A stretch of DNA of 64,000 nucleotides. Origin: Paramecium pentaurelia. Taxonomy: Eukaryota > Ciliophora > Oligohymenophorea > Peniculida > Parameciidae. Below are positions 23,329 through 35,316 of the stretch, one piece after another. The position numbers and the translations under genes were made by a program. The stretch is taken from positions 704,641-768,640 of the forward strand of contig CAJJDO010000005.1 in the NCBI GenBank assembly GCA_905183005.1. The letters are read 5' to 3'. The notes beneath the pieces were generated by a model. That model saw only the letters and a program-made list of their open reading frames with translations, was not told where the DNA came from and made no database searches. Numbering within the stretch: the first letter of the stretch is position 1; every line of letters begins with the position of its first letter.

Positions 23329-25140
23329 TCATTCATAATATCCAAATTTTTAAATATGATTTATTTTCTATTTACCTGATAAATTTAAATTTTATGGAGC
23401 CTCAAAGGATTGATTATTCTAATTAGTAACATAAACTCTCTCTTTTTTATGATTCTATGATCTGCCTCCACTTTATATAATTCTATTAATTTATTGAAAT
23501 TCTCTATTAGTATTACGATGAGGATTAGTCATATCTAATTCTTTTTTATTTCTTGAACTTCCTTTCTTACCCTCATCCTTATTTCTATATTCAGTAGAAT
23601 TAATATTACTATTCTTATTTCTGGTTCCATAAATATTATTTAAAATATTAGTAGTTGGTATCTTATTGTTCTTTTTAATATTTGGAGATTAATCAAAATA
23701 ATTCTCATCTTTCTATCTAGCTTAAACACTTGATGCTTATCCATTTCTTCCTACACGATTTACACTTTAATCATTATCAGCTATTATTTTATTATTCTAT
23801 TCTGTAGTTTTAATTATCCTTCCTCTATCTTTATCAGTTGAATATGATCTCTATTTAATTATTTCCTCTCTCATCTACTATTTAATTATTTCATTATTCA
23901 CTAATGAATTAATTGGTGCTGTATATATAATTAAAATTTTACCTTTATTTGGTCTCTGCTTTGGTTCAAGTAGTTTTATATCGAAAGACTCTGAGTTGAG
24001 ATCTGCAGTTGATCTACCTCCATTTGCTAAATGTCTTTTTAATAATAAATGATAAAATGTTGTAATATCATTATGTTTATTTGCATCTAAGCATTTTTAA
24101 GCATAATCAATATCAATCCCAAAGGATTTTAATTATTTTAAAATATCTTAATCAATTGGAATTCTATTGTATCCTACAACTATCCCTGGTGGAATTTCGT
24201 AGGATCTTCTATATATATTAAACCAAGAATGATTATGTATATTTTCAATAGTGAACCTTTTTTCAGGATCCACTGTTAGAATGCCAGTAATCATAGATTA
24301 AGCATCTTTGGATAAATGAGATGGCATTTAATATGTGCCACTTAAGATTTTCTTGTATAAAGCAGATGTATTTTGATCTTCAAACGGTAAATATCCACAT
24401 AAACAAGCAAATAATATCACTCCTGAACTCCAAAGATCAACTCGTAATCCTTAATATTTTTAACCAGCTATCATCTATTCATATATATTATAATAATACT
24501 TCAGGAGCTGCATAACAAGGACTACCACATGCAGTCTTTAATAATTCTTCATTCTTATATGTATTTGATAATCCGAAATCAACAATTTTTAGATTCTTAC
24601 TTTTATCAAGTAATAAATTTTCTGGTTTCAAATCTCTATGTACAACTCTAATTTTATGTAAATATTCTATTCCTGCTATAAGTTCTTAAAATAATTTACA
24701 AGCCTCAACTTCCTCCAACCTAAATCATTTACTTTATTACTTTGAATTTTTCACTATGTAATCAAATAGTTCACCTCCATTCACCATTTCCATTACTAAA
24801 AATATATGTTTTGGAGTCTCAATTATCTATCATTTTATAATCTATTATGAATACTTCATATAATTAAATTATATGAGGATGTCGAACTAATTTTAGAATG
24901 TGGATCTCTCTCTAAACTCTCTCCACATCAGCTGTCTCTACTATTCTATCCTTTTCTAATATTTTAATTGCCACTTTCTCCCCTGATTATTCATGGATTG
25001 CCATCTTCACTTTCCCAAATGTTCCAAACCCAAGAGTTTTTCCTATTCTGCTGAATCTATAAATCATCACCTATCACATAGTTCCCAATCATTCGAGTTC
25101 TTTAATTTTATAACTTTTCTGGATTTGCAGGTTCTGTCAT
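23329..25140 (-). CDS. SNF1/AMPK-like Ser/Thr protein kinase, about 561 aa
   Basis: Catalytic alpha-type kinase of the SNF1/AMPK/CaMK group. Introns of 28, 28, 21 and 25 nt in the kinase domain (first at 25043-25070), plus a likely 24-nt one in the tail, leave 561 codons plus TGA. Motifs: GKTLGFGTFGKVK (Gly loop), VAIKILEK, HRDLKPENLL, DFGLSN, activation-loop Thr in LLKTACGSPCYAAPE, and VDLWSSGVILF. A UBA-like segment (FGIDIDYAQKCLDANKHND) follows the kinase domain, as in AMPK relatives, then about 200 low-complexity Asn/Lys/Arg residues. Probably responds to energy or stress by family; the partners are unknown. Confidence 0.92.
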
Positions 25141-25492
25141 TTTGATAATATAATAAAATAAGTTAAGAAAATTATAATTTATATTAAATCTCTATCACAA
25201 TTCCACTTAGAGTTATATCATCTTCTACTCTTCACTTTTAATTTATTAAAAAAAAAATATGTATATTATTCTCTTTTATAAAATAAATAGAAATCTTCTT
25301 AGTTTTCAAAATATTAAAAAGATTTCAATAATTTATTTAAAACTATACTATTGATTTTTTAAAGAATATTAAATGGATAATAAAATAAATAAATTGGATA
25401 TATTAGAATTAATTTTAAATGAAATTTATCAAAATATAAAAATTATTTTATTGTTATTTGATTTGAATAATATACTAATATATATATATATT
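25141..25492. other. Intergenic stretch, nothing recognised
   Basis: AT-rich DNA between the start of the kinase gene and the stop of the uS15m gene, including a short AT dinucleotide run near 25480. Confidence 0.5.
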
Positions 25493-26134
25493 TCATAATG
25501 CCCATCTTGTCCTATTTGTGTCTTTTCTTGTATATCTTTTAATTTTTGTTGCTGCTATATGTCTATGTCTTAAGTATTTATGATTATGATATTTAAGATC
25601 TTTCAAACCATAATCAGAAACTAACCATAGAAATCCTTAATAATCATGAGTTCTCAAATAATACATAGCCTTTCTTCTATCTGCTAATAATTTTGTAAGT
25701 GTCAAAGCACAATATTTGTCTTATCTATTTTTTTCCATATGATTCATCAAAGAGATAACTCTCTCATTTAAAACAGCAGCTTTTACTAATGCACTGGCAG
25801 TATCCAATGGCCATTTTTGATATTTTTTAATTGCTTATTAAATTCGATACGCTACAATTTAGCTATCAGTAGCATTATTAAGTCCAAATGCCTTTTGAAC
25901 TAATGGAGTTGCATCTTTCATTTCTTCAGGTTCAAATCCATGTTAGTACCTTTATCCCAAAGTCAATTTAAAATCCTTTACAATTTATTATGCATTTTCA
26001 ATTGGTGATTCTTTCTTATAAATAGAATGTAAGAATTTATGAGATTTCCTAACATAAATTTCACTATCCAAACCTCCTTTGACTCTTGAAAAGAATGCAA
26101 CGCTTCTCAATAATTGGAATTATTTTGTAAGCAT
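25493..26134 (-). CDS. Mitochondrial ribosomal protein uS15m, 213 aa
   Basis: Small-subunit ribosomal protein S15 of the mitochondrial type. Intronless, 213 codons plus TGA. The N-terminus (MLTKQFQLLRSVAFFSRVKG) is basic and suits import. The S15 core covers residues 90-180: TDSQIVAYRIQQAI, AVLNERVISLMNHMEKNRQD, and LTKLLADRRKAMYYLRTHD, the last matching the bacterial LVGKRRRLLNYL segment. A basic tail follows (RHIAATKIKRYTRKD). Longer than bacterial S15 (about 89 aa), as usual for mitochondrial forms. Confidence 0.88.
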
Positions 26135-26166
26135 ATAATAAAATTATTTTTAATACGTGTAAAAAA
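26135..26166. promoter_or_regulatory. 32-bp space between divergent start codons
   Basis: It separates the ATGs of the uS15m gene (minus) and the signal peptide peptidase gene (plus). Both starts are well supported by conserved products, so a very short shared promoter is implied. Confidence 0.6.
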
Positions 26167-27407
26167 ATGGCTCCTACCTAAGAGTTCAAACCTCTAACCC
26201 ATTTCTTAAGACCATAATATGTTTACTTGTCTTTGGCAAGTTTAGTGTTTATTCATGTGTTGACACTAATTACAGAGGTTCCTGCAGGTGTTTAATTAGT
26301 TGTTTAATCTTTGGCTTGTCTCTATATTGGATCAATGGCAACATCCAAAATAAAATTAAATAAATGTATGGATTAAGATATAAAATAGAAAATAATAAAT
26401 TAGAAAAGGAAGAGAAATAATAAGAAGATAAAATGACATAAAAAGATGCTTTATAATTTCCAATCTATTTATCTGCATATTTATTTGGACTCTATCTTTT
26501 ATTAAAATATTTAGATGAAGCAATTCTTAAGACAGCAATAACTTTATTTTTTTCTGCAGTAGGAGTAATGAAATTAAATAAATATTAAAGGTCTTATGTT
26601 TAATGGGAATAATAGAAGATGCTATTGAAAGATTATTCCCTATTGAATATTCAACTAAAATAGTAATAGATAAAAAGATCAACTTAAATCTTATATTGAC
26701 AAGCAAAGATATAGATATTAAATTAACTAAATTGAACTTCATATCATTGCTTATTTCAATGCTTCCCTTGGGTATTTATTTAGGATCTAAGAATTGGATT
26801 TGTAACAATTTGTTTGGTATTGCATTTACAGTTTCAGGAGTTGCAAATTTTACAGTAATTCCAAATTTCAAAGTATATTTAATTTATTATTAAGATTGCA
26901 TATTTAATGCTTTGGGGACTCTTTTTTTATGATATTTTCTGGGTTTATGGAACTGATGTGATGGTTACAGTTGCAAAATCTATTGATGCTCCAATTAAAT
27001 TATAATTTCCATTTACTGCCTTAGATGATGATGGAAATCCATTTACAAAATACAGTATTTTAGGTTTAGGTGATATTGTTGTACCTGGTATTTTTGTTGG
27101 AATGTGTCTTAAATATGATGTTGATAGACAAATTGAAAAAGTAAAAAAGATTTCAGAAATCAATATTACTTATTTTTCATGGTGTTTTGTAGGTTATGCT
27201 ATAGGTATTGTAACTACTTTGGCTGTTATGATTTTATCAGGTCATGCTTAACCAGCATTATTGTTTTTAGTTCCAGGATGCACATTAAGTGTTTTAATTA
27301 AGGCTTATCTTGATAAATCTCTTCCTCAATTTTGGGCTTATGAGGCAGAACCAGAGAAGCCAGATGTTCAAACATCATCTAATACAGAACCTATTAAAAA
27401 TAAATGA
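26167..27407 (+). CDS. Signal peptide peptidase (GxGD aspartyl protease), 389 aa
   Basis: Intramembrane protease of the SPP/SPPL family that clears signal peptides in the ER membrane. Introns at about 26364-26386 (23 nt), 26562-26587 (26 nt) and 26873-26894 (22 nt) leave 389 codons plus TGA. All three catalytic motifs are present in order: YD in FYDIFWVYGTDVM, the GxGD motif in LGLGDIVVPG, and the PAL motif in QPALLFLVPG. About nine hydrophobic segments. The C-terminal tail is short and charged. Confidence 0.95.
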
Positions 27408-27440
27408 TATATTGTTTTTAATAAATATAATTATTTAATT

Positions 27441-27873
27441 ATGGACGATTAATAAACAGAAATTAGGATGATGTACAAGAATTTAACAACAGATTTGCGA
27501 AATAAATATAGTCCTCATTATAATCTTTATTAAGTAATATTGTTTTTGACAAATAGAAATAAACTTTGGATGAGAAAATCAATTGTTTCAAATAAAATTC
27601 ATAATAACCTGAATTGTATTACAAATGTTTTAGCACAATTGATGAAAGAATGTAATCAAATTCAGTTTAATTGCAATAATCATTTAATAAGATTGAAATT
27701 GAAGATTAAGGATGCTAATAAAAATGTAAAGAGTCCTATCAATAGGATAATCTTAAACAAAATATGTGTTTAAAGAAATGTATGGAAGATTTAAGAGACA
27801 AAGCATTTAAATTATAAGATACATTCTATTAGGCTATCTTAAAAACTAATCCTGAATTTAAAAAGATTAAGTG
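27441..27873 (+). CDS. FAM136A-like twin CX3C protein with apparent frameshift, about 136 aa
   Basis: One 23-nt intron (27534-27556). The product carries two CX3C pairs, CQQKC and CLKKC, spaced as in FAM136A and related mitochondrial intermembrane-space proteins, with a helical N-terminal region. The good frame ends FYQAI at 27838; the natural ending (KTNPEFKKIK then TGA at 27871) is reached only if one base is missing from the A run at 27841-27844. Read literally, the frame would continue antisense through the next gene. I regard this as a 1-nt deletion or sequencing error near the end of a real gene. Confidence 0.65.
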
Positions 27874-27927
27874 AATCCTAAATTGTTCATATATTTATAT
27901 CTTATATTTTATTAAAACATAATTGCC

Positions 27928-28461
27928 TCATACACAAAGGTTTTTAAAATATGATAGTTATTATTCTACCTCTTGATAATCTTTAAATACTCTTTAAAAT
28001 CTTAAGATATCTATTCTTTAGATTTATGATGTTTTATCTTGCTTATCCCATGGAAAAGTAAATGGAACCATATTCTTTTTAAACTATTTCTATAAGTAAC
28101 CCCACCATTTAATCTTGTCCTTTATCTCTGAATGTAAGTATTAACATCTTAATCCATAAGAACAAGTTCCAAACTTATGATAGTTCTTACATGGTTTTGT
28201 TTTAAAGTTTTCATTTGCAGGTACTCTATCTCTTAATTCATTGTCTCCATGGGCGAATGAACACTAATTTTAATTATCTATACATTCTCTTGATATTTGC
28301 ATGAACCCTTGAAAAGAAAGTTCTTACAAATCTCTGTTTTCTTTTTCTCCTCAATTACTTAATCATAATTGTTCTTATCTTTTACCCTAAGTAAGAAATG
28401 AGTAGAATAAATACTTCTAGAAAATGCCTCTTGTCGAACTATCTTAACAAGCAGAAGACAT
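27928..28461 (-). CDS. Tandem CCCH zinc finger protein, 161 aa
   Basis: Introns of 28 and 20 nt leave 161 codons plus TGA. Two CCCH fingers: CKNFLFKGSCKYQENCSFAH and CKNYHKFGTCSYGLRCQYLH, both C-x8-C-x5-C-x3-H, each preceded by a short lead (KTEI, KTKP) as in tristetraprolin/TIS11 proteins. In that family the pair binds AU-rich mRNA elements and promotes decay. The 20-nt intron falls inside the first finger. Compact: little outside the fingers except a helical C-terminal part. Confidence 0.88.
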
Positions 28462-28773
28462 AAATTTTAAATAAAATAACCCGCTCTCAGAACACATTTT
28501 ATATCACATGACTCTTTTATTTTGATCTTTTTTTTATTTTAAATAAAAATTAATATATAATTTTGTAATCATAAAAAACAACATATTAAACGAATTATGA
28601 GTTACGAGTTTTCATTATAAATAAAAATATAATTTTTATGTAAAATTTAATACAATAAATGATTATGCTTTTATTAAATGAATTTTGTAAATTAATTACG
28701 ATGATTCTTAACGGGAATTCTGATGTTTATATTCTAAATTGAATGATAAGATATTTAATAATTAATTTTATAA
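28462..28773. other. Divergent intergenic region, nothing recognised
   Basis: AT-rich, between the starts of the CCCH gene (minus) and the 153-aa gene (plus). Confidence 0.45.
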
Positions 28774-29235
28774 ATGGAGAATACATTCTCAGATGAATAT
28801 AATCAAGATCTTAATACTTGGGATGAGTATTCTAATTAGATAATGTTCCCTTCTCCTCTAATGTTAGGGCGTCCTTCTCCTAGAATGAAATACATACAAG
28901 AGGATTTTTCAATACTATCCTTACCGTTTTAATCTGACACAATAGATGAGGATTATAATCTCAATAATTCACTTGAACCTGTTAAGAAAATACTCAAGAT
29001 GACCAAAAAAATAGAGAAAAAAACAAAAAAAAATAGAAAATAACCTAAAACACAATCTAACCCAATCTTAAATGCTGCAAGGGACTTCTTTTCTTAAGTC
29101 AAACAAAGCAATCCAAATCAATAAATCTAACAATTTTAATAGATGAAAATATTGATTGATAACTTAGAGGATATATTAGGATAGTTGAAACATTAACTTC
29201 TTATCTAAGTCTAATAAAAAGGATCTCGAGTTTGA
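28774..29235 (+). CDS. Hypothetical protein, 153 aa
   Basis: An intronless frame of 153 codons plus TGA. Acidic N-terminal third with a Pro/Ser segment (MFPSPLMLGRPSPRM), a strongly basic middle, and a Gln-rich C-terminal part. No recognised domain or membrane span; probably largely disordered. Codon use (frequent TAA/TAG for Gln, ordered composition) supports a real gene. Confidence 0.6.
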
Positions 29236-29431
29236 TCTAATTATAGTTATTTATCTAAATATTATATATATATTTTAGAGTTGATATAATGTTATAATAA
29301 TTGTTATAGTTTGAATAATAAATAATTAGAAAGGTGATCAAGTTTAATTTTAAGCTGTCTACTTAATATGGAAATAATACTTGCCTTAATTTGTTCATTT
29401 AAGAGTATATTAATAATTATAAATAATTAAT

Positions 29432-30343
29432 ATGAATAACACTTAGATCACTGATTCTTCTCTTCTTACTTTGAAAAGAGAAATGTTTAGGAATAAAATT
29501 AGAAGGGAATTATTGGAGAAAAAGTTTAAATACAAAAGAGCAATGAAAATGAAAGCTGTGTTTGATTAAATAGGGAAAATTTAGGAAATAAAGAATAATA
29601 ATAAAGACTCAGATTAAGATCAAAATTAGATCTCTGAAGAAAGTAATGATTATTTTGCTGTATTTTAAATTGGGAGAGGAAGCAAAAGACAAATATTAAC
29701 ATACAAAATATTAAAATCAATGAAATTTTACTTATAGAAAAATACTACCTATTAAACTTAAATGTTTAAAGTGTTTAATTTTTGTGAAGAATAGCTTTTA
29801 AATTCTAAATTAGAAAATACAGAATATATACCTCTTCTTGCTGAGATAATATTTTTATTATAAAATTATTCAAATAAAATTGAGCCATAAGTAATTGTAA
29901 TTTATAATATGTTTAGCCTTTAGTTGTATTACTTAGAGCCTACATTAAACATTAGGAATATAGTATATTATAATATATATAATCATTAATTTTACATGAT
30001 GAAACTTTAATTGAAGAGATAGAAGAATTTTGTTAAATTAGAGATGATAATAATTTGATAAAATTATTATGTGAGAAAATCACATATGTAAAAAGTATTA
30101 TTTATAAATTTATAGGCAAACCTAAAAATGATATTGTTTTTATTTAATACTATAAAAAATAAGGATGTACTTTAACTATTTGAATTGTATGGTTTGAAGT
30201 AAGTATTAGCAAAAAATGTAAATAATGAAAACTATGGAAAATTGATAAATAAGATCCTTTTGACGACTGGTTGGATAGATGAATAAAACGAATCAGAAAA
30301 TTAAAGTTATTAAATTTTTGCGGACGTATATAACGTTTATTGA
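29432..30343 (+). CDS. Helical protein, possibly divergent importin-alpha-like, 285 aa
   Basis: Introns of 26 nt (about 29890-29915) and 28 nt (about 30090-30117) leave 285 codons plus TGA. The start is very basic (LKREMFRNKIRRELLEKKFK), resembling an importin-beta-binding arm, and the rest is helical and could form armadillo-type repeats. No canonical ARM signature is evident, so the family suggestion is weak. Confidence 0.5.
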
Positions 30344-30393
30344 TTAAAATAATATTGCTCAAAATATTTGATACATATATATTATAATTCTAA

Positions 30394-30813
30394 ATGGAGA
30401 TCAACGATTTTATATTCTCTTTGTGCGAATAAGAAATCGATACTAAAGAAGATCACCATAGTTTACTATAATCTGATCAAAATATGCGCCTATCATTGTT
30501 TGGATTGCATAGTCCTGAACCATCTATTATTGACAATTTTTCAAATAATGGAAGTTTGTTCGATTATAACTTCTCAAACTATGACTATAATGGTACTAAA
30601 TAATCTGAAATTGGCATTTGCAAAGCTATTAAAAAAATTCGTAAAAGAAAATAGTAAAAAAGTGGACTTCTGAGTAAAAGTGAATTCATAAGTATTTTAC
30701 AGAGAGTAGAATAATGTCAATCCATATAATTCTTTTTGGATTAATTATCTCATACTGTTAAATCAATGAAAGAACATTTATTAAATAAGCTCAAAAAGAC
30801 TTGCGATAAATGA
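30394..30813 (+). CDS. Hypothetical protein, 139 aa
   Basis: Intronless, 139 codons plus TGA. Acidic, Ser/Asn-rich first half (LFGLHSPEPSIIDNF), a short basic patch (KKIRKRKQQK) that could be nuclear-localising, and a helical C-terminal part. No family recognised. It follows the preceding plus-strand gene after 50 bp. Confidence 0.55.
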
Positions 30814-31263
30814 AATATCTAAAACTTTCTATTTAGATATTATGATTGATATTTTATATACATCATTCATATTCGTATATATATATCTTATAAAATGAAT
30901 ATTTATCTGCTTTTCTTAAATACTACAATAAAAATAAGAATTTAGAAATAAAATAAATATATATTTTATTAAAATGGTGTCAATATTTGACAATCAAATA
31001 TTTAAGTAAATAATAAGGTTTAAAACAAGATATAATTATAATAAAAACGAATGAAAATCATTAAATATGATTATTTTTTCAAGTTTTCATTTTATCATAC
31101 TTTCTGATCTAATTATTAGTTGTTATAAAATATTTAAAAATAAAATATTAAAAATAGAATTATTCTTATTCTTATTATATACAAATTAAATATTCCAAAC
31201 ATTAAAAATAACTATACATTATTTTCTAAACTAATAATTTATTTTTAATATTATCTATTTGAA
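30814..31263. other. AT-rich intergenic stretch
   Basis: Very low complexity; no gene or RNA structure supported. Confidence 0.5.
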
Positions 31264-31679
31264 ATGTAATTATGCCCATAAGTTGATGACAATGAACCTA
31301 TTGTAATAGGAAATATATCAGAGGAATGGTAATTCTTTTTGGAAGCCTGGAAACATATCCCAATTAAAGTAAAATTTATTTTAAGAACTAGTATTATTCA
31401 TTATAAGTTGGCAGTGGTATTACAACTAATAGAAGACTATTATATATTAACCCAAAAAGAGAAGGAGTATCATATTAAATTAAAACTAATATGCCTCATA
31501 TAATATCCATAAAGAATAATTCTCTAATATTATCTAAAGATGAAGGTATGTATGTAAAATTCACAATTACTCCTCCTACAACTCCTTGCAAAATAAATAT
31601 AAAATTTGTTATTGAAGATATAATTACTCAGTTACCAGTAGAAGGTATAGAAATGGAGATAAATGTCAAAAATTCTTGA
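31264..31679 (+). CDS. Ig-like (nephrocystin-4/MSP-like) short protein, 130 aa
   Basis: One 23-nt intron (31371-31393) leaves 130 codons plus TGA. The pattern of a helical lead (EEWQFFLEAWKHIPI), alternating beta-type stretches and TNMPHIISIKNNSLILSKDE suggests one Ig/MSP-type domain like those at the C-terminus of nephrocystin-4. Full-length NPHP4 is ten times longer, so this may be a free-standing domain, a remnant, or the last exons of a gene whose upstream part I cannot see. The start codon is followed directly by TAA (Gln). Confidence 0.45.
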
Positions 31680-32121
31680 TTTTATTACTATTATGATAAT
31701 TATTTAAAAATACATGTTGAATTAATTTATTAAATGATATCTTTATAATTGAAGAGTTAGCGGACCTTATTAAATTCTTTCAATTATAATTAAAAAAAAT
31801 CATATATTTAAAGAAAAATATTATTAATTACTTTAAATATTAAAGTAATTGAAATAAATATTCTTAACTTTCTTAAGATAAAATTAGTATCTATGAATTC
31901 AAAATTAATTTTTATTATCTATGATATTATCATAATTTAAGAAAGTAAATTGATGTATTTTTAATAAGTTTATTAAGAATTACAAAATTTTAAATATAAA
32001 TTCAGTTATAGATATTCTTTTATAAAATAAAGTATAATATTTAAAGAGTAAATAGATAAATAGTAATAATTAAAATTTTAATTAAATCTCAAAAATTATA
32101 AAAAAATAATGTAGAATCTAA
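31680..32121. other. AT-rich convergent intergenic stretch
   Basis: Lies between two gene ends; nothing recognised. Confidence 0.5.
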
Positions 32122-32802
32122 TCAAATATTTCTGAATTAGATGATCTATAAAGACCAAATTCCATTGCAATTATGATTTTCTTAAAAACTATCGAAGTAC
32201 CATTTTCCTTAAAATCCATTTTCTAATCTATCTGCTTCTCCTTCATAAATAATGAGATGTTTCCTACTAATCTGATTAATTTTTAATTATTTCTTATACT
32301 TCTTTATCATAAATATTTTCCATTATGATCCTATTATGTTAATAATATGTCCTTGAACTTTCCAAATTCCAAAAAAATCTTGTCCTTTAAAGAAGAGATT
32401 GATACAATGATTATTTTATGAAGAAATTTTAAATTCTGTTTACAAATTCTCAACTACATATGTGACATTTAATAATGAAAAACTCATTTGCCAATTTTAT
32501 TACTAAGCATAAGAACATCCTTAACTAATTAATTCAATTTTAGTATGACTTTATTTTTCTATATTATTATTGAATAAGTTTTATTCTTGGTCAAAGATTT
32601 ATTTTCGTCTGCACAATTATCGTATTATTAAAATTATTCCATAAATAAGTATTGATCCTCCTAATATGGTCAATAAAATAATAAAAATAATATTAGAATT
32701 ATCCTAATTTGTGTCATAATTTGTATATTATTGTTCTTCTTTATTATAAGCATTAGTATTAGATTAATATTTAGACAATACTCTAAAATTTAGAATGTTC
32801 AT
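32122..32802 (-). CDS. Single-span membrane protein of unknown function, 226 aa
   Basis: Intronless, 226 codons plus TGA. Asn/Gln-rich N-terminus, one long hydrophobic helix at about residues 38-60 (IIFIILLTILGGSILIYGII), a basic stop-transfer segment (RQLCRRKQ), then a soluble domain with regular beta-like composition (KGQDFFGIWKVQGHI). No signal peptide. No family recognised. Confidence 0.6.
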
Positions 32803-33842
32803 ACTTTCTTTATGTCTCAATATATTTTATTGAACTCTTTTTTTATTAAAAATAAGACCAAACAATTAAAAATAAATAAGAATTATAAGGATAAAGAACA
32901 AAAAATATTATAAGGACTTCTTGTAAATCAGGTTGGAAATACATTTTTATTTACTTGTAACCTACAAATCAATAAGTAAGAAAAACAAAAAATTCATTTT
33001 GATTCAATCAATTGAATATTTTTCAAAATACATTTAATGCTCTTACACAATATATAGTTTTTTAATGAATAAATCATGCTTATACAAATAAACAATTATA
33101 GAAATAAATATAAACATTAGATTTGCTGTCAAAATTAATAAATATTCTAAGAAGATCTTAAATTTTCAAAATGTTTTCTAATAATTTGAAAAAAAAATAT
33201 CAACCAAGAAGTTTATAAATTTTACTAATTCAAAATAATATTGTATTTAAAAAAAATTGATTCTAATTTAAAAATATAAGAAGGAATTTATAGTAAAAAT
33301 AAGTAATAGTATAGTAATAATTTTTAGATTTTTACTATTAAATAAATTAACTAAGTTATTTAATTAAATCTCATTTATTATCATTTGATAATAGCATTAT
33401 ATGATTTCTAGATTCAGCTAAAATGATTAAAATTGTTATTTCCTACTCAATTCTTCAAACTTACAAAATGCTAATTTTTCAATAAAAATTTTTATTTTTT
33501 AATACAATTAAATTTGTTATCAGAATAATTAATTGATCTTTATTTTATAAAAAAACTGTTTCTGTACAGTGGAGCCAAGACATTGAATATCTTAAACCTG
33601 TAATCCTTTTTGTTGATTAAATTGGGTATCCATATTTGTTAGATTAGATTTGTATCAAAAATTGAATTTTTATTAAATTTAAGTTTTTAGACATTTGAAA
33701 ATTATATAATTAATATTAGAATAATATTAATTGTAATTATAAAATGAAATATTTTACAATTACAAATAGTTGGTTAATTTTAAAATTTTCTAATTTCATA
33801 TCAATTTATAAAATTTAGAAATGCTATTAAAAAAAGGGTAAC
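32803..33842. other. Long intergenic region; one very short open frame
   Basis: About 1 kb of AT-rich DNA. The stretch 33540-33640 is less AT-rich and includes a 37-codon minus-strand frame (33520-33633, starting MDTQFNQQKG). I cannot tell whether it is a small gene, an exon or an RNA gene. Confidence 0.4.
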
Positions 33843-34287
33843 TCATAGTGCAATACAGAAGTTCATCCTTTTGTAGATATTCATTGTAGATGTATTTATT
33901 TATACTCTATCTTGAGTAGGCAAAATGATAATTTTTTTGTTCATTTTTATACTTATACTACATTATTCAAAAGAATTATATTGATTTAATATGTATTTCA
34001 TCTTTTCAAATAAGGTCTTCAAATCCAAGTCTCTTTCTGAAGGTGATGACTTCTTCACTTGAAAGGGTACTATCATTTCTGTATTATATTTCATCAAAAT
34101 CTAAAATATTAAAGATTTAGTCATACTTCTTCTTCTATACTTCCTTCTTCTATTGTTAAGAAAATGTGTACCCAATCTAGGATAACCTTTATATTCATAA
34201 GTGTAAAATACTTGCTAATAATATGATTGGAACTGTAAATATGGACACATCAATGCCCAATCTAACAAACCATGGAATAGGTCTCAT
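33843..34287 (-). CDS. Small basic membrane protein, 139 aa
   Basis: One 25-nt intron (about 34185-34209) leaves 139 codons plus TGA. The start MRPIPWFVRLGIDVSIFTVP continues into one hydrophobic helix, then an Arg/Lys-rich patch (NRRRKYRRRS), a soluble middle and a basic end. No family recognised; size and layout would suit an organelle inner-membrane protein. Its ATG is 20 bp from that of the divergent plus-strand gene. Confidence 0.5.
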
Positions 34288-34307
34288 TAAATAATAATAA
34301 AAATATA
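34288..34307. promoter_or_regulatory. 20-bp space between divergent start codons
   Basis: It separates the ATGs at 34287 (minus) and 34308 (plus). An in-frame upstream ATG for the plus gene at 34272 would make the two genes overlap, so 34308 was preferred. Confidence 0.45.
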
Positions 34308-35273
34308 ATGCAAATTAATTGTTTGTTTTGTGAAAAGCAAAGAACAGATGGCAAAATCAATTTTCCAATTCTTCTTAAAACTGTAATTATATTTGATAAT
34401 AAAATAAGGCTTTGTATTTGAAGTATAATTAGAATGATGATCAACCAATTGATGATATAATTAAACATTCTCATAAGAAATGGGTGATTGATTTTTTTGA
34501 AAAAGCATAAGAAATCAAAGATGAAGAGTTTGTTAAAAAATACTTTTAGTAAAATGAAATAGGACCTAAATTAGTAGATTTAACAGAATATTATAAATAT
34601 CGATTGGATACTCCTCATTTTTTTATGGTTCCACTCTCTAAGGCAATAAATTAATACAATAAAATACGAAAGTATCATCTATTATATTATTAGAGAATAC
34701 CATTACACTTAAATTAAGTATCAATTAGGAATGTTAGTTCATACTAAAAATAATAAGAATGATCTTCCTTTTACAAAAATGCTGATGATGGGTGATACTA
34801 AATAAGAGGATTCCATATCTAAGTCTATAATATCATTATTAAATAAAATTAGGCCCACTTAAATAAAAGTTAAATAGATTAAATAAGCAAAAGTATATAC
34901 ATAACAATCAAGTTTATCAACTACTAAGTTAAATTATTAACCATTAATTAAAAAAAGTGAGTTAGTAAGTAGAAAATTAAAGGCTATTTTAAATGAAAAT
35001 AGTCGTTCTCCAATAAAATAGAACAATTAATATAAAAAAGTTCAATCAAAATCTCAATCTAATGTTCACTTAAATACTTAAATTAGTATTAATAATTATA
35101 AAAAAATGAGTATGCAATAGAGTATGTAAATGCTTATTTCTACAAAGAATTTATAATAAAGTAAATTAGGATCATAAGCAGATATAATTTCGAGTATTTA
35201 CTTATCAAAAAAAAATAGTATAAATCTCAAGAATCGATAATAAAAAAAGTTAAGAAATATGTTTTAGAAATGA
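34308..35273 (+). CDS. Hypothetical protein, 305 aa
   Basis: Introns of 26 nt (about 34384-34409) and 22 nt (about 34672-34693) leave 305 codons plus TGA. The N-terminal 130 residues look folded, starting with a possible metal or disulfide pair (INCLFCEKQR) and running through KHSHKKWVIDFFEKAQEI. The C-terminal 170 residues are basic and rich in Ser, Asn, Lys and Gln, probably disordered. No known domain. Confidence 0.6.
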
Positions 35274-35316
35274 CTTTAAAGAAACTATTACTATTTATCA
35301 ATATATAATTAAAAAT

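Noticed and set aside
25920..25950. tRNA B-box-like string GGTTCAAATCC
   Set aside because: It lies inside the uS15m coding sequence and no cloverleaf or A-box is nearby. No tRNA was found in the window.
33540..33930. Less AT-rich islands that might be small RNA genes
   Set aside because: 33843-33930 is coding (minus strand). 33540-33640 matches no snRNA, tRNA or snoRNA box pattern I could recognise.
34272..34307. Earlier ATG for the 305-aa gene
   Set aside because: It would overlap the divergent minus-strand gene starting at 34287, and the added residues are low complexity.
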